Part shown: piece after piece, positions 18,340-29,799 of the stretch
How the letters are laid out: every line of letters starts with the position of its first letter
Numbering within the stretch: position 1 is the stretch's first letter
Source of the DNA: Cladocopium goreaui
Taxonomy: Eukaryota > Sar > Dinophyceae > Suessiales > Symbiodiniaceae
Length of the DNA: 64,000 bases
Reading direction: 5' to 3'
NCBI GenBank assembly: GCA_947184155.2
Contig: CAMXCT020006636.1
Location: 212,944-276,943 of the forward strand
Program-made: the position numbers and the translations under genes
Notes under the pieces: model-generated
Databases searched by the model: none
What the model was told of the DNA's origin: nothing
Seen by the model: the letters and a program-made list of their open reading frames with translations, nothing else

Positions 18340-18940
18340 CTGCAAGTCCCACACAGAAACAAGCATTGCAAAAGAGTCGTAAGCATGGGTTTCAACAATA
18401 GGATTCTCTTCAAACAGTTTTGAGCCAGCAATTTTCCAAGATTAATTTTTAAGATATCAAGCTGCTGATTTTCATCAGGCGCCAACCATGTCCGCACACT
18501 GTTGATATCTGTTGATGAAAAACGACCGCCGCAGCTTTTGTAAGTGCAGGTTTTTAGAGAAGCAACCAAGATAACAATCCATCTTCATTTTCCAGCGCTG
18601 AACGCTGATAAAGTTGCATCACCTCACTTCCGACACTAGGGTGGCAATCCCAAAGCGCAAGAACTAGACACAACCGTACATGTCCCTCTACTCCTGAAAA
18701 GAGACGGTGCTGCATCAATTGAGTTGAGGAAACATTTCGTAAAGTTCAATGATGTTATTGAACTCAAGACGTATACAGTCAGGATAGTTTATCAAAGGAA
18801 GTTGGGAAGCAATACTTCCGAGTTACGAATGACTTTTACTTGATGCAATTCACTATGATGAAGGGTGGTAGATCACAGAACAATATATACATTATCTAAC
18901 AATACATAACAAAAGAATAAGAAGCTATGCAGTTGACCTT
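18340..18940. other. no gene seen
   Basis: This is the original downstream flank of the sulfotransferase remnant. Frame 1 from the remnant would continue across the empty site for about 30 codons before a TGA, so it is probably old 3' sequence. No motif was recognised. Confidence 0.4.
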
Positions 18941-18944
18941 GATA

Positions 18945-19700
18945 AAGGGTGGTAGATCACATATGATGAAGGGAAGTGGTGAAGAAGGGAAGTGATGATG
19001 AAGGGAAGTGGTGACGAAGGGAAGTGGTGAACAAGGGAAGTGGTGAAGAAGGGAAGTGATGATGAAGGGCAGTGGTGACGAAGGGAAGTGGTGAGGAAGG
19101 GAAGTGGTGAAGAAGGGAAGTGGTGAGGAAGGGAAGTGGTGAAGAAGGGGAGTGGTGACGAAGGGAAGTGGTGAGGAAGGGAAGTGGTGAAGAAGGGAAG
19201 TGATGATGAAGGGGAGGTGGTGACGAAGGGAGGTGGTGACGAAGGGAAGTGGTGAGGAAGGGAAGTGGTGAAGAAGGGAAGTGATGATGAAGGGGAGGTG
19301 GTGACGAAGGGAAGTGGTGACGAAGGGAAGTGGTGACGAAGGGAAGCGGCGAGGCAGGGAAGTGGTGACGAAGGGAAGTGATGATGAAGGGGAGTGGTGA
19401 CGAAGGGAAGTGGTGAGGAAGGGAAGTGGTGAAGAAGGGAAGTGATGATGAAGGGGAGCGGTGACGAAGGGAAGTGGTGAGGAAGGGAAGTGGTGAAGAA
19501 GGGAAGTGATGATGAAGGGGAGTGGTGACGAAGGGAAGTGGTGAGGAAGGGAAGTGGTGAAGAAGGGAAGTGATGATGAAGGGGAGTGGTGAAGAAGGGA
19601 AGTGGTGAAGAAGGGGAGTGGTGATGAAGGGAAGTAGTGAGAAAGGGAAGTGGTGGAGAAGGGAAGTGGTGACGAAGGGAAGTGGTGAAACAGGGAAGTG
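18945..19700. repeat. 15-bp minisatellite, GAAGGGAAGTGGTGA
   Basis: About 50 units of GAAGGGAAGTGGTGA with variants GATGATGAAGGGGAG and GACGAAGGGAAGTGG occur, grouped into larger periods of about 60-75 bp. The open minus frames (SPLPFFTTSL) result from the 15-bp period and are not taken as genes. Confidence 0.95.
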
Positions 19701-19712
19701 ATGACCTTCTGT

Positions 19713-21400
19713 TGCATGAATGTTGCATGGGCTATGTTTTGGGGAGGAAGCCGGAGCACGAAACCTTGTGTTTTTCCGTGTAAAGTGGCTGCAGCCGGCG
19801 ATGAAAGGTACCTCGTGTGTGCGACGGGTGCGGCTGCGGTCGTTCCGGACGCGAATTGTTCCTCCTATGTGTTTTGCAACGAGTGGTTGTTCCTGTGTGC
19901 GTAGTTCTATGCGTTTCCTGAAGCTGTGGTGGCAGATCGCATTGGAATGGCTGCATGATTGTTGTCATTTGGTGTTGCCACGTCCGTAGATAGGTGCAGG
20001 TTTGCTACGGGATGCTGCGAAACGCAGTGTAATGGCTGCATGAATGTTGCATGGGCTATGTTGTGGGGAGGAAGCCGGAGCACGAAACCTTGTGTTTTTC
20101 CGTGTAAAGTGGCTGCAGGCGACGATGAAAGGTACCTCGTCTGTGCGGCGGGTGCGGCTGCGGTCTTTTCTGTCGCGAATTGTTCCTCCTATGTGTTTTG
20201 CAACGAGTGGTTGTTCCTGTGTGCGTAGTTCTATGCGTTTCTTGAAGCTGTGGTGGCAGATCGCATTGGAATGGCTGCATGATTGTTGTCATTTGGTGTT
20301 GCCACGTCCGTAGATAGGTGCAGGTTTGCTACGGGATGCTGCGAACCGCAGTGTAATGGCTGCATGAATGTTGCATGGGCTATGTTGTGGGGAGGAAGCC
20401 GGAGCACGAAACCTTGTGTTTTTCCGTGTAAAGTGGCTGCAGCCGGCGATGAAAGGTACCTCGTCTGTGCGGCGGTTGCGGCTAGGGTCGTTTCTGTCGC
20501 GAATTGTTCCTCCTATGTGGTTTGCAACGAGTGGTTGTTCCTGTGTGCGTAGTTCTATGCGTTTCTTGAAGCTGTGGTGGCAGATCGCATTGGAATGGCT
20601 GCATGATTGTTGTCATTTGGTGTTGCCACGTCCGTAGATAGGTGCAGGTTTGCTACCGGATGCTGCGAAACGCAGTGTAATGGCTGCATGAATGTTGCAT
20701 GGGCTATGTTGTGGGGAGGAAGCCGGAGCACGAAACCTTGTGTTTTTCCCGTGTAAGTGGCTGCAGCCGGCGATGAAAGGTACCTCGGGGGTCTGTGGCG
20801 GCGGCGGGTGCGCTGCGTCTTTTCTGTCGGAATTGTTCCTCCTATGTGTTTTGCAACGAGTGGTTGTTCCTGTGTGCGTAGTTCTATGCGTTTCTTGAAG
20901 CTGTGGTGGCAGATTGCATTGGAATGGCTGCATGATTGTTGTCATTTGGTGTTGCCACGTTCGTAGATAGGTGCAGGTTTGCTACGGGATGCTGCGAAAC
21001 GCAGTGTAATGGCCGCATGAATGTTGCATGGGCTATGTTGTGGGGAGGAAGCCGGAGCACGAAACCTTGTGTTTTTCCGTGTAAAGTGGCTGCAGCCGGC
21101 GATGAAAGGTACCTCGTCTGTGCGGCGGGTGCGGCTGCGGTCTTTTCTGTCGCGAATTGTTCCCCCTATGTGTTTTGCAACGAGTGGTTGTTCCTGTGTG
21201 CGTAGTTCTATGCGTTTCTTGAAGCTGTGGTGGCAGATCGCATTGGAATGGCTGCATGATTGTTGTCATTTGGTGTTGCCACGTCCGTAGATAGGTGCAG
21301 GTTTGCTGCGGGATGCTGCGAACCGCAGTGTAATGGCCGCATGAATGTTGCATGGGCTATGTTGTGGGGAGGAAGCCGGAGCACGAAACCTTGTGTTTTT
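19713..21400. repeat. 324-bp tandem satellite, about 5.2 copies
   Basis: Units start near 19713, 20037, 20361, 20685, 21014 and 21338. All spacings are 324 except one of 329, caused by small indels near 20750-20830. Each unit holds a diverged half-repeat: GGAATGGCTGCATGATTGTTG and GTAATGGCTGCATGAATGTTG about 83 bp apart. Each copy carries the same 89-codon open frames, which look incidental because the 329-bp copy breaks them freely. The array stops at the N gap and is probably longer in the genome. Confidence 0.95.
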
Positions 21401-21500
21401 NNNNNNNNNNNNNNNNNNNNNNNNNNNNNNNNNNNNNNNNNNNNNNNNNNNNNNNNNNNNNNNNNNNNNNNNNNNNNNNNNNNNNNNNNNNNNNNNNNNN
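21401..21500. other. assembly gap (100 N)
   Basis: Exactly 100 N, the usual placeholder for a gap of unknown size, placed where the 324-bp satellite meets an AT-rich tract. Confidence 0.98.
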
Positions 21501-22160
21501 ATATATATATATATCTTTATATATACATATATATATATATCAAAAATAAAAATATAAATAAATCAATAATTTATTATAATTATTATTTTCTAATTTAAAT
21601 ATATATATATATATTATTTTTTATAGATTATCAAATGTATATATATATAATATCTGTATAAAATATCATAATATTGTTTAATTAATTATATATAAATAAA
21701 ATAAATAAATTATATTTATTAGTGTTTGTTTATGTTTATATATTATATTATATAAAATAATCTTTTAAATATAAATTATATTATTTTAAAAGATAATAAT
21801 AATAAATACCAATAAAACATAAATATTTAATTATAATTTATTTAAAAAATATATATATATTCAATATATATATATAATTTTAAATCATATCAATAAATTT
21901 GGGGTTCCCAAAAAATTTAAGTAATATCAAGTTTTTAATATTTAAATAATTATTTATAATAATATATATTATTTATATATATATATATATATTATTATTT
22001 ATATATATATAGTATATATATAGTAAATTATAATAAATATAAAAAATATTTTAGAAAAATAATATGCTTATTTATAATTAAATATCTAATTATTTATTTA
22101 TTTATGGATCTAAATAATTTTAAATATAATTTATATATTGTTTTTTTGAGGAAAATTAAT
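21501..22160. repeat. AT-rich low-complexity tract
   Basis: ATATAT runs and TTAATTAAATAT-like sequence with almost no G or C. No gene is seen. Confidence 0.9.
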
Positions 22161-23030
22161 TTGAGGCCTCTTCAGATTGTACAAAGCGTCTGTTGTTTTT
22201 GGAAGATGGCAGTATGGTAATTGTATAATCGAACATATATATTGGAATTTGATTTCTTATATTTCTTTGGGAGGTAGAAACATAACATTATATTTCTGAA
22301 AATAAATAATGGGAGATAAATTTAATTGAATTTATAAGGGAAGCGGACGTCTGTTCTTGGGACCCGACGCGTGTTGATTCCGCCCTCAGATCCGCTGCGC
22401 TGCCAACTTTCTCCAATTTCTCCAACCAAAATCTTCAGAGGTCCAGAATGTCTCGGAAATTGCACCCTAACGCTACCGGACTACGTTCAGACCAACGATG
22501 CAGTACTGTCGATGGGCTGCCAAGGCACTGTCGATGGCTCCATGCCTCCACAAGGGCGAAGGACGAGAGGACCAGGCCCACCTCAGCAGCCATGGATCGG
22601 AGCCAGTTCCACATGAAAAACGGGAGGCCACAACTGAGAAATGTGACCATTGAATCTATTAGATTACCTATGATAATCTAAGGTAATCCATGATAATCTA
22701 TGATCATCTAAGGTAGCCAAACTGTTTTCAACACTGCTGCGTATATCGATTGCAAAATGATAGCGTCGGGCCAGGTGACTTGTAGACAAGACTCCACCGT
22801 CCCCACTGTTTCGACAATACTTGAAACAAACAAGGTAGGACCAAGTAGGACCTTTAGATTGCAATGTAAGCCTTCCACGAAAACGAAAACAAGATGAAGC
22901 CCACGAACCCGAATGCTCACACGTATGTTAATGGTACAGATGTCAAAACACATGGTTATGCAGTCACGCACAATACCTTTCTGCAATAGTTTATTTGAAC
23001 AGTCTTGTGCATGTTTCCCTTATTACCAGT
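22160..23030. other. anonymous sequence, no gene seen
   Basis: Mixed-composition DNA with short open frames only. A small direct repeat, ATGATAATCTAAGGTAATCC-like, occurs at 22664-22715. Confidence 0.4.
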
Positions 23031-23035
23031 CTGCA

Positions 23036-24742
23036 GTGTGGAGTGGAAAGTGTGGAGTGTGGAGTGTGAAGTAAGGAGTGTGGAGTGTAAAGTATGGAGT
23101 GGGGAGTGTAGAGTGTGTAAAGTGTAGAATGAGGAATGTAAAGTGTAGAGTGTGGAGGATGGAGTGTAAAGTGTAGAGTGTGGAGTGTAGAGTGTGGAGT
23201 GAGGAGTGCGGAGTGAGGAGTGTAAAGTGCAAAGTGTGGAGTGTGGAGTGTGGAGTGTAAAGTGAGGAGTGTAAAGCGTGGAGTGAAGAGTGTGGAGTGT
23301 AAAGTGTGGAGTGATGAGTGTGGAGTGAGGAGTGTAAAGTGCAAAGTGTGGAGTGTGGAGTGTAGAGTGTAGCGTGTGGCGTGTGGTGTGGAAAGTGTAG
23401 AGTGTGGTGTGTAGGGTGTGGAGTGTGGAGTGTAAAGTGTGGAGTGTAGAGTGTGGAGTGTGGAGTGTAAAGTGTAGAGTGTGGAGTGTGGAGTGTAAAG
23501 TGTGGAGTGAGGAGTGTAAAGTGGAAAGCGCGGAATGTAAAGTGTAAAGTGTGGAGTATAGAGTGTATAGTGTAGAGTGTAAAGTGTAGAGTGTGGAGTG
23601 TGGAGTGTAAAGTGTGGAGTCTAAAGTGTAGAGTGTGGAGTGTAAAGTGTGGAGTGTAAAGTGTGGAGTGTAAAGTGTGGAGTGAGGAGTGTAAAGTGTG
23701 GAGTGTGGAGTGTAAAGTGTGGAGTGTGGATTGTGGAGTGGAAAGTGTGGTGTTGAAGTGTGGAGTGTAAAGTAAGGAGTGTAAAGTAAGGAGTGTAAAG
23801 TGCGGAGTGTGGAGTGTGGAGTGTAAAGTGTGGAATGTAAAGTGTGGAGTGTGGAGTGTAAAGTGTGGAGTGTGGAGTGTGGAGTGGAAAGTGTGGAGTG
23901 TGTAAAGTAAGGAGTGTGGAGTGTAAAGTGTGGAGTGTGGAGTGAGGAGCGTAAAGTGCGGAGTGTGGAGTGTAAAGTGTGAGTGTGGAGTGTAAAGTGT
24001 GGAGTGTAAAGTGTGGAGTGTAATAAAGTGTGGAGTGTGGAGTGAAAAGTGTGGAGTGTGGAGCGTAAAGTGTAGAGTGTGGAGTCTGGAGTGGAAAGTG
24101 TAGAGTGTGGAGTGTGGAGTGTAAAGTGAGGAGTGTAAAGTTTAGAGTGTGGAGCGAGGAGTGTAAAGTATAAAGTGTGGAGTGTGGAGTGTAAAGTGTG
24201 GAGTGTGGAGTGCGGAGTGTGGAGTGGAAAGTGTAGAGTGTGGAGTGTGGAGTGTAGAGTGTGGAGTGAGGAGTGTAAAGTGTAAAGTGTGGAGTGCGGA
24301 GTGTAAAGTGTAGAGTGTGGAGTGTGCAGTGTGGAGTGGAAAGTGTAGAGTGTGGTGTGTAGAGTGTGGAGTGTGGAGTGTAAAATGTAAAGTTTGGAGC
24401 GTAGAAGAGTGTAAAGTGTAGAGTGTGGAGTGTAGACTGTAAAGTGTAGAGTGTAAAGTGTAGAGTGTGGAGTGTAGAGTGTAAAGTGACGAGTGTAAAG
24501 TGTGGAGTGAGGAGTGTAAAGTGTGGAGTGTAAAGTGTGGAGTGTGGAGTGGAAAGGGCGGAGTGTAAAGTAAGGAGCGTGGAGTGGAAAGTGTGCAGTG
24601 TAAAGTGTGGAGTGTGGAGTGAAGAGTGCAGAGTGTGGAGTGTGGAGTGTAAAGTGTGGAGTGAGGAGTGTAAAGTGCAGCGTACAGTGTGGAGTTTAAA
24701 GTGTCAATTGTGGAGTGCGGAGTGTAAAGTGTAGAGTGCGGA
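23036..24742. repeat. 7-bp minisatellite, GTGGAGT/GTAAAGT
   Basis: About 240 heptamers alternate mainly between GTGGAGT and GTAAAGT, with GTAGAGT and GAGGAGT variants and occasional indels. The minus frames reading HSTLHTPHFTL are periodicity artefacts. Confidence 0.95.
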
Positions 24743-25430
24743 GCTTCCCCCATAGGAACGGCGACGCCACAGGAGAACCAGCGACTCGAGATAAGACATG
24801 TGGATGCAGAAAAACCAGCATTTCGTACGAGGCTTCCTCCAATTTTGACATTTTCGACACGATGCAAAACAAGTTTGGAATGTCAGAAAGTGCCACGCCT
24901 GCCACGCAAAACGACATGACAACCTGCTTGGACACATTCAAATAGGACATGTTTTCCAGCTTCCCCCATAGACACGGCGACGCCACAGGAAAACGAGAGA
25001 CTCGCGACACGACACGTGGATGCAGAAAAACCAGCATTTCCCACGAGAATTCCTCCAATTTTGAAATTGTGTGAACATCATCAAACAGGTTGGAATGTCA
25101 GAAAGTGCCACGTCTGCCACGCAAAACAACATGACAACCTTGCTTGGAAACATTCGAAAAGGACAGGTTTTCCAGCTTCCCCCATAGACACGGCGACGCC
25201 ACAGGAAAACCAGCGACTCGAGACAAGACACGTGGATGCAGAAAAACTAGCAGCTAGCATTTCGTACGAGACTTCCTCCAATTTTCACAGTTGGCAACAT
25301 GACAAAAGGACAAGTTTTGCACCTTCCCCCATAGACACGGCGAGGCCACGGGAAAACCAGACACGCGAGACGAGACAGGTGGAAGCACCAAAACGAGCAT
25401 TTCGCGCGAGACGTCCTCCAATTTTCACAC
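24743..25430. repeat. 216-bp tandem repeat, about 3-4 diverged copies
   Basis: AGCTTCCCCCATAG recurs near 24743, 24959, 25176 and 25321. Each is followed by ACGGCGACGCCAC, GGATGCAGAAAAACCAGCAT and CCTCCAATTTT. The last unit is shortened to about 145 bp. Copies differ at many sites, so the array is older than the 324-bp one. Confidence 0.8.
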
Positions 25431-25534
25431 TTTGTAGCTTCAAAATCGACGTTTTCCTACGAGTTTTCCTTAGAACCTGAAAATTTGCAACCTCAAAATC
25501 GATGTTTCGTGCGAGGCTTCCGTGAATTTTCAGC

Positions 25535-25860
25535 ACATCGCACAAAATGCCACGACTGCCACGGAATTTGCACCTTGTCGCCACTTGACGCAGCCCTGCC
25601 AATGCAATTTGCAAAAAACACGCAACACGACACGTCTAAAGTGCTGCGCCTGCCACGAAAAATGACGATGGACACGTCCAAAGTGCTGCGCCTGCCACGA
25701 AAACTGCAACACATCTTCTGAAAACGTCACAAAAGTATTGCGCCTGCCACGCAAAACGACTTTCGACACGTTCCAGAACACGTCTGAATGTCACGAAGTG
25801 CCACGCCTGCCACGCGAAACGAAGCAACCACACGTCTGAAAACGCAAAAAAGGACCACCT
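25535..25860. repeat. short repeats around CGCCTGCCACG
   Basis: GTGCTGCGCCTGCCACGAAAA and related strings (GTGCCACGCCTGCCACGC) recur at least five times at spacings of about 40-60 bp. The same string occurs inside the 216-bp units (near 24890 and 25108), suggesting a shared origin. Confidence 0.65.
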
Positions 25861-25869
25861 CTGGAAAAC

Positions 25870-28380
25870 TTCCTATAGGCACGGCCATATGGGGATCGCG
25901 CGGACGGTTGCGAACGGTTGCGGACGCGGACGCAACGTCGAGCGAACACACCCTCAACCCCCAGACCCCCAGAGTGAAACGGGAACCCTTGCTACGCATT
26001 CGGGAAAAAGGGATCCTTGAAAGAAATAGAACCACAAAAGATCACGGGGCTACAAAGGCCACCCTGACCTGCAGTCGAGGAGCCGCTAACAGACAGATAC
26101 CCAGACAGTGAAAACGTGACTCCATTGATGTCCAACCTGCTGGCGACACTTCGCAAGACATTCTTGAAGAGATTGTTGTCTTCCATTCTGACGGATTCCA
26201 AGTCAGCTCCGATGAGAGGGTGAGAGGGTGATCTCCCCCCTTGAAAGCCTTTTGATATTAGAGTCATTTAGAGTCTATTCAATCAACGATATCCGGATCG
26301 AAAATGACCAAGTTGAGGCAGGCAAGAGTGGGATGTGGACTTTGGGAAGCACTTCAAAGGGCCGTTGATCTGACACTTCTGACTTCCCCACCGTTGATCA
26401 CGAAAAGGATACCGGTTTCTGCCGCGGCCACAAGCACTGTGGTAGCGCCTGGTGTGGCTACAGTAGTGGCACCCCAGATTTGAAAGGACGGTCGTGCCTT
26501 CAGTAGTAACCCATATCACATCATATCACCCATATTGGCAGAGCAAGCCCTGAAATCGCAGTGTCAAGCACTAGCAGTGCGTAGCAAGCATGCCGGAAGA
26601 CAAATCTAAAAGGTCATAACTGAGTCATAACTGAGTCATAACAATCATAACACATAATCCAATGACACCATTCGTGTAAAGTCGCATGCTGAGCTAAGAT
26701 GAGCTAAGCACAAACAGACAACATAAGTTATAACATTAGATAACATAAGTTGTGCGGATTGGAAATGGGAGATATCGGAGTCAATTGGACCATTCCTGGG
26801 GCTCAATGCTGAATAGCAAGGTGAGGCGTGCGCAGCGTGGGAGTCGCCGAACCTCCGAGCCTGAAAACATGGAGATTTCACTGATTTCACCATCAAAAAG
26901 GATCAGGTTTGCCTCTACCAGAAATGATTGATATTTGTTTGCCATTTTGATGGGTATAGGGAGGCTTTAAAACCAGGGGATGGAATGATGTACCCTAGTT
27001 TCAGGCAAACCCATAAATATATATTATATATATATTATATATTATATATATATATACGTCCAATAGAGTACGTTATTGCCCCACCCCATCCCACCCCACC
27101 CCATCTATTCAATGCGTACCAACTGGATGCCCTGAGTCTCCCAAGGTTCCGACTTCTCAATGCCTGGGCGGTTCACATGGTCACCGTCGACACCCATTCT
27201 ACCATCCAACATGGGGCAGTGCACGTGCCCAATGTGTGACAGCACGGAGAGAAGATCTATTCTTCAGAATTCTTCAAAAATATTCATAAGATTTAACAAC
27301 TTCAAAATCTTCCGTTGACGGATCAGCTTAATGCGGCAACTCAATGCTTTGCCATCCTGTCATATCCTGGATCCATCCTTAGTCATATCCCAGGCCACTC
27401 CTTCGAATGGCTGGCCGCTGTCGCCATTGTCACTTCAGCCTAGGCATCCAGCTTTAAAGCTCAATAAAGGGTTGCGTGAAACTAAAACTGAAAGCCAATT
27501 CCGGGTGCCATTCTGGCAAACAGCAACGTCATGTGTTATGACAATGAGGAATCTAATGCTCTCTGCGTCCACTCTTTGTGTCAAGGTATAGAATCCATTA
27601 GAATCCCACTTTTGACTTTACTTTCCTCCCAGAGATCAAATTTGTGGCTCAGCATGCTTCTCAATGTGCTTTCGGACAAGTATCATGCAGGCTAACAGGA
27701 TCTGCATCGTGGCACTTACTCGCAGCTGATTGCGGTCATGTTTCCTTTCACAGCTTTGTTTGAGCTCAGTTTCATCGGTGAGTCTCCCTGAGCAAGACAC
27801 CTACAACGATATACGTGATCCCTCTGAGGGTCCATGTAACGTATAGGGCCAGGATGGGCCAGGGGTCTGGGACACTCATGACTCATGACTCCTCTTCATC
27901 CCCTTGGTGTAGCTTCACTCATGGCCTACCAAGCCTTGCCATTGACAGGACTCAACCACTGGGCTTTCCCCACACCCACTTGAAAGGTGGCTACTGCAGT
28001 GACGACCTCGAACAAGCACCTCAAAGGCACAAAGCAGCACTGCTATCCAAACTGCCACCCCAATCTCAAGGGATTCGACTCAATCTTTCAGTCTTGAAGC
28101 TTTTATGGAGTTTTCATGAAGTCTCTTACCAAGTGCGTTTGTGTCCTGCTACCACAACCCTACAAACCTTGGCTGTACTGTCGTAGACTATCACGACTAT
28201 CACGTTGCGGACTGGCAGGTCACTGGGCTCGCTGGGCCACCGACTGGTAAAGCATAATCCAACCGTAGACAGTCAACTGCCTCGCGAAGAGAAGTTGAAA
28301 GAAACAACAAATGCTGTGAAATCTCAAGGAAAAGGGGGCCTCAATACTCACATATACTCACTATATTCATTTCACAAGCG
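25870..28380. other. anonymous DNA, one possible minus-strand exon
   Basis: No confident gene. On the minus strand about 26090-26215 reads ADLESVRMEDNNLFKNVLRS then VASRLDINGVTFSLSGYLSV without a stop, and could be an exon; no family was recognised. TGAGTCATAAC is repeated three times at 26617-26650. A (TATA) run lies at 27015-27055. Confidence 0.3.
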
Positions 28381-28388
28381 TTCACAGG

Positions 28389-28604
28389 AGGTTGCATGAC
28401 TTGGATATCCTGCTTTCCTTTGACGACCTGTCTGATGAATTAGATGTTCCAAGGCGGTATCTGTTGAACCCCACTGAACATGCCAACCTCAGTTCGATTC
28501 TTTTTTTCAAGGACCAGCTGTACAAGTTTCGGTCCTTGGCCGCACGGCTGCGCACTGCTGCTTCCGTGGATGCCCGGCCCCGCCACGTCACTAGTTGTCT
28601 GCAT
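28389..28604 (+). CDS. possible exon, unknown protein
   Basis: An open stretch reads RRLHDLDILLSFDDLSDELD, then NPTEHANLSSILFFKDQLYK and FRSLAARLRTAASVDARPR, and ends at CAT followed by GTGAGT, a good 5' splice donor at 28605. TTCACAG, acceptor-like, lies just upstream. The composition is protein-like (helical, charged) and unlike the flanks. I recognise no family and no neighbouring exon. Confidence 0.35.
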
Positions 28605-28984
28605 GTGAGTCGTAATAGTCGTAGGAGATCGTAGGAGTAATATTCGGAGTAGTCTGAGTATTTGTCATGATACTTGAAGTTTACCACATCGCTGGGTTCA
28701 GTGCAAGAAGAACTCACGGAGGATATCGTGACCACTTCCACCTCAATCCCATGCCAACCTTCACCATCCACCTAGCAATATGATAGAAACAGCCTTGCTC
28801 ATCGCGCGAGACAATTTCATCGCTGTCAGTGAAGGTGATTACTGGCAGGTTGTCTCCATGCGTAGTCCTCGCTGTGGGCATAGAGGTTCTTGCGCACGAG
28901 CTTGGCGCCGTATCCTTCGATGCTGGACACCTCAAGAGCTGGGCGCACACCGCAGAAGGTGACGGTGCTGTCGATGGTCGAGGA

Positions 28985-29190
28985 TTCTCCACCACCAGAC
29001 TGCGTCCTCTCTCCAGTTTGTACGCCCTCAGGGTCTCAGTGGGATCCACCAAAACCGTGGTGCCAAAGATCAGTTTCAAGTTTCAAGTAGTGCTTGGCAG
29101 GATCCAAGTCCAATCTCCGCTTAAAAATCATCTCTCGCAGATCACTCACCGTGTCCGTTTCGAGAACGTCATAGAACGTCCAAATCAAAG
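28985..29190 (-). pseudogene. ubiquitin-like domain exon with 7-bp duplication
   Basis: On the minus strand WTFYDVLETDTVSDLREMIF, then KRRLDLDPAKHYLK, aligns with the first half of a ubiquitin fold. LIFGTTVLVDPTETLRAYKL followed by ERGRSLVV aligns with the second half (compare the L-I-F-x-G-x-x-L-x-D-x-x-T-L pattern of ubiquitin). The halves are in different frames because GTTTCAA is tandemly duplicated (29073-29079 and 29080-29086, plus strand). Removing one copy gives one continuous domain. Further minus-strand sequence to about 28830 (GVRPALEVSSIEGYGAKLV) in yet another frame also looks coding. This is a broken gene, or sequence error in a live one. The domain call is fairly good; the gene identity is unknown. 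Confidence 0.5.
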
Positions 29191-29420
29191 GGATGATTGC
29201 ACGGCGAGCAAATGGAAACCGTCGGCGCGAACATGGTGACGGCGGCGTCGCGGCCAGGAAAAAGGGTAAGTTTGAGTCTCTCAAACTTGAGCCAAAGTCA
29301 CCATTGGTTTATACTAATATACTTTTTCTGTCCATTCTTGGCAAGAATGTACAAAAGGCCAGGGACCTCAAACCACTCGCTTGGCAGCAGGCTTGTATCA
29401 GAGACTCCAATCATATATCA

Positions 29421-29792
29421 TTATAACTTGGATGCTCGAAGAGAGCAAGTGCAGCAAGAACCGGCCAGCATTGGCCAACAAATATCATAGGACATCCCAA
29501 GGCATGCCTCCATTGAACACTCAATCTTGGCCCCCAGCCTAGTATCAGCCGCTGAAAGCTGCAGCAAGAGATACGCGGCCAAGAACACTGAAGCAACCAC
29601 CTGTAGGAGGCTCCAGCATTTCGTCGGTGTCCCCTCCACAAACCCATGGATATTCTTGGGAATGTCATGTCTTCTCGCTGTGACCGTGAGGTAAAATGCA
29701 TGGCAACATAGGAAATTGACCAAGTACACATTGGAGATGGGGTTTCGCAGAATCGCACATCCACTTCTTCCCGCCCTTTTGTGCTTCCGCAC
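29421..29792 (-). CDS. possible exon with membrane segments
   Basis: The minus frame reads NPISNVYLVNFLCCHAFYLT, then VTARRHDIPKNIHGFVEGTP and LLQVVASVFLAAYLLLQLSA. This gives two hydrophobic segments separated by a charged loop, as in a polytopic membrane protein. There is no convincing start, and splice sites were not resolved. No family was recognised; a chance open frame is possible. Confidence 0.25.
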   Translation of the reverse strand: MRKHKRAGRSGCAILRNPISNVYLVNFLCCHAFYLTVTARRHDIPKNIHGFVEGTPTKCWSLLQVVASVFLAAYLLLQLSAADTRLGAKIECSMEACLGMSYDICWPMLAGSCCTCSLRASKL

Positions 29793-29799
29793 TACAAGC

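Noticed and set aside
18896..19759. Pro/Ser/His-rich proteins of 267-287 codons on the minus strand
   Set aside because: They are translations of the 15-bp minisatellite.
19713..21398. Family of repeated 89-codon ORFs
   Set aside because: They follow the 324-bp satellite period; one unit with indels breaks the frame, and no domain is seen.
22991..24867. HTLHS-repeat proteins on the minus strand
   Set aside because: They are artefacts of the 7-bp repeat.
26283..26519. Possible phosphatase-like exon on the minus strand (ATTVLVAAAETGILFVINGG)
   Set aside because: The similarity to PP2C strands is slight and competes with other open frames in the same bases.
29285..29299. CTTGAGCCAAAG on plus (leader complement)
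   Set aside because: Only about 11 bases match, which is expected by chance, and there is no supporting context.
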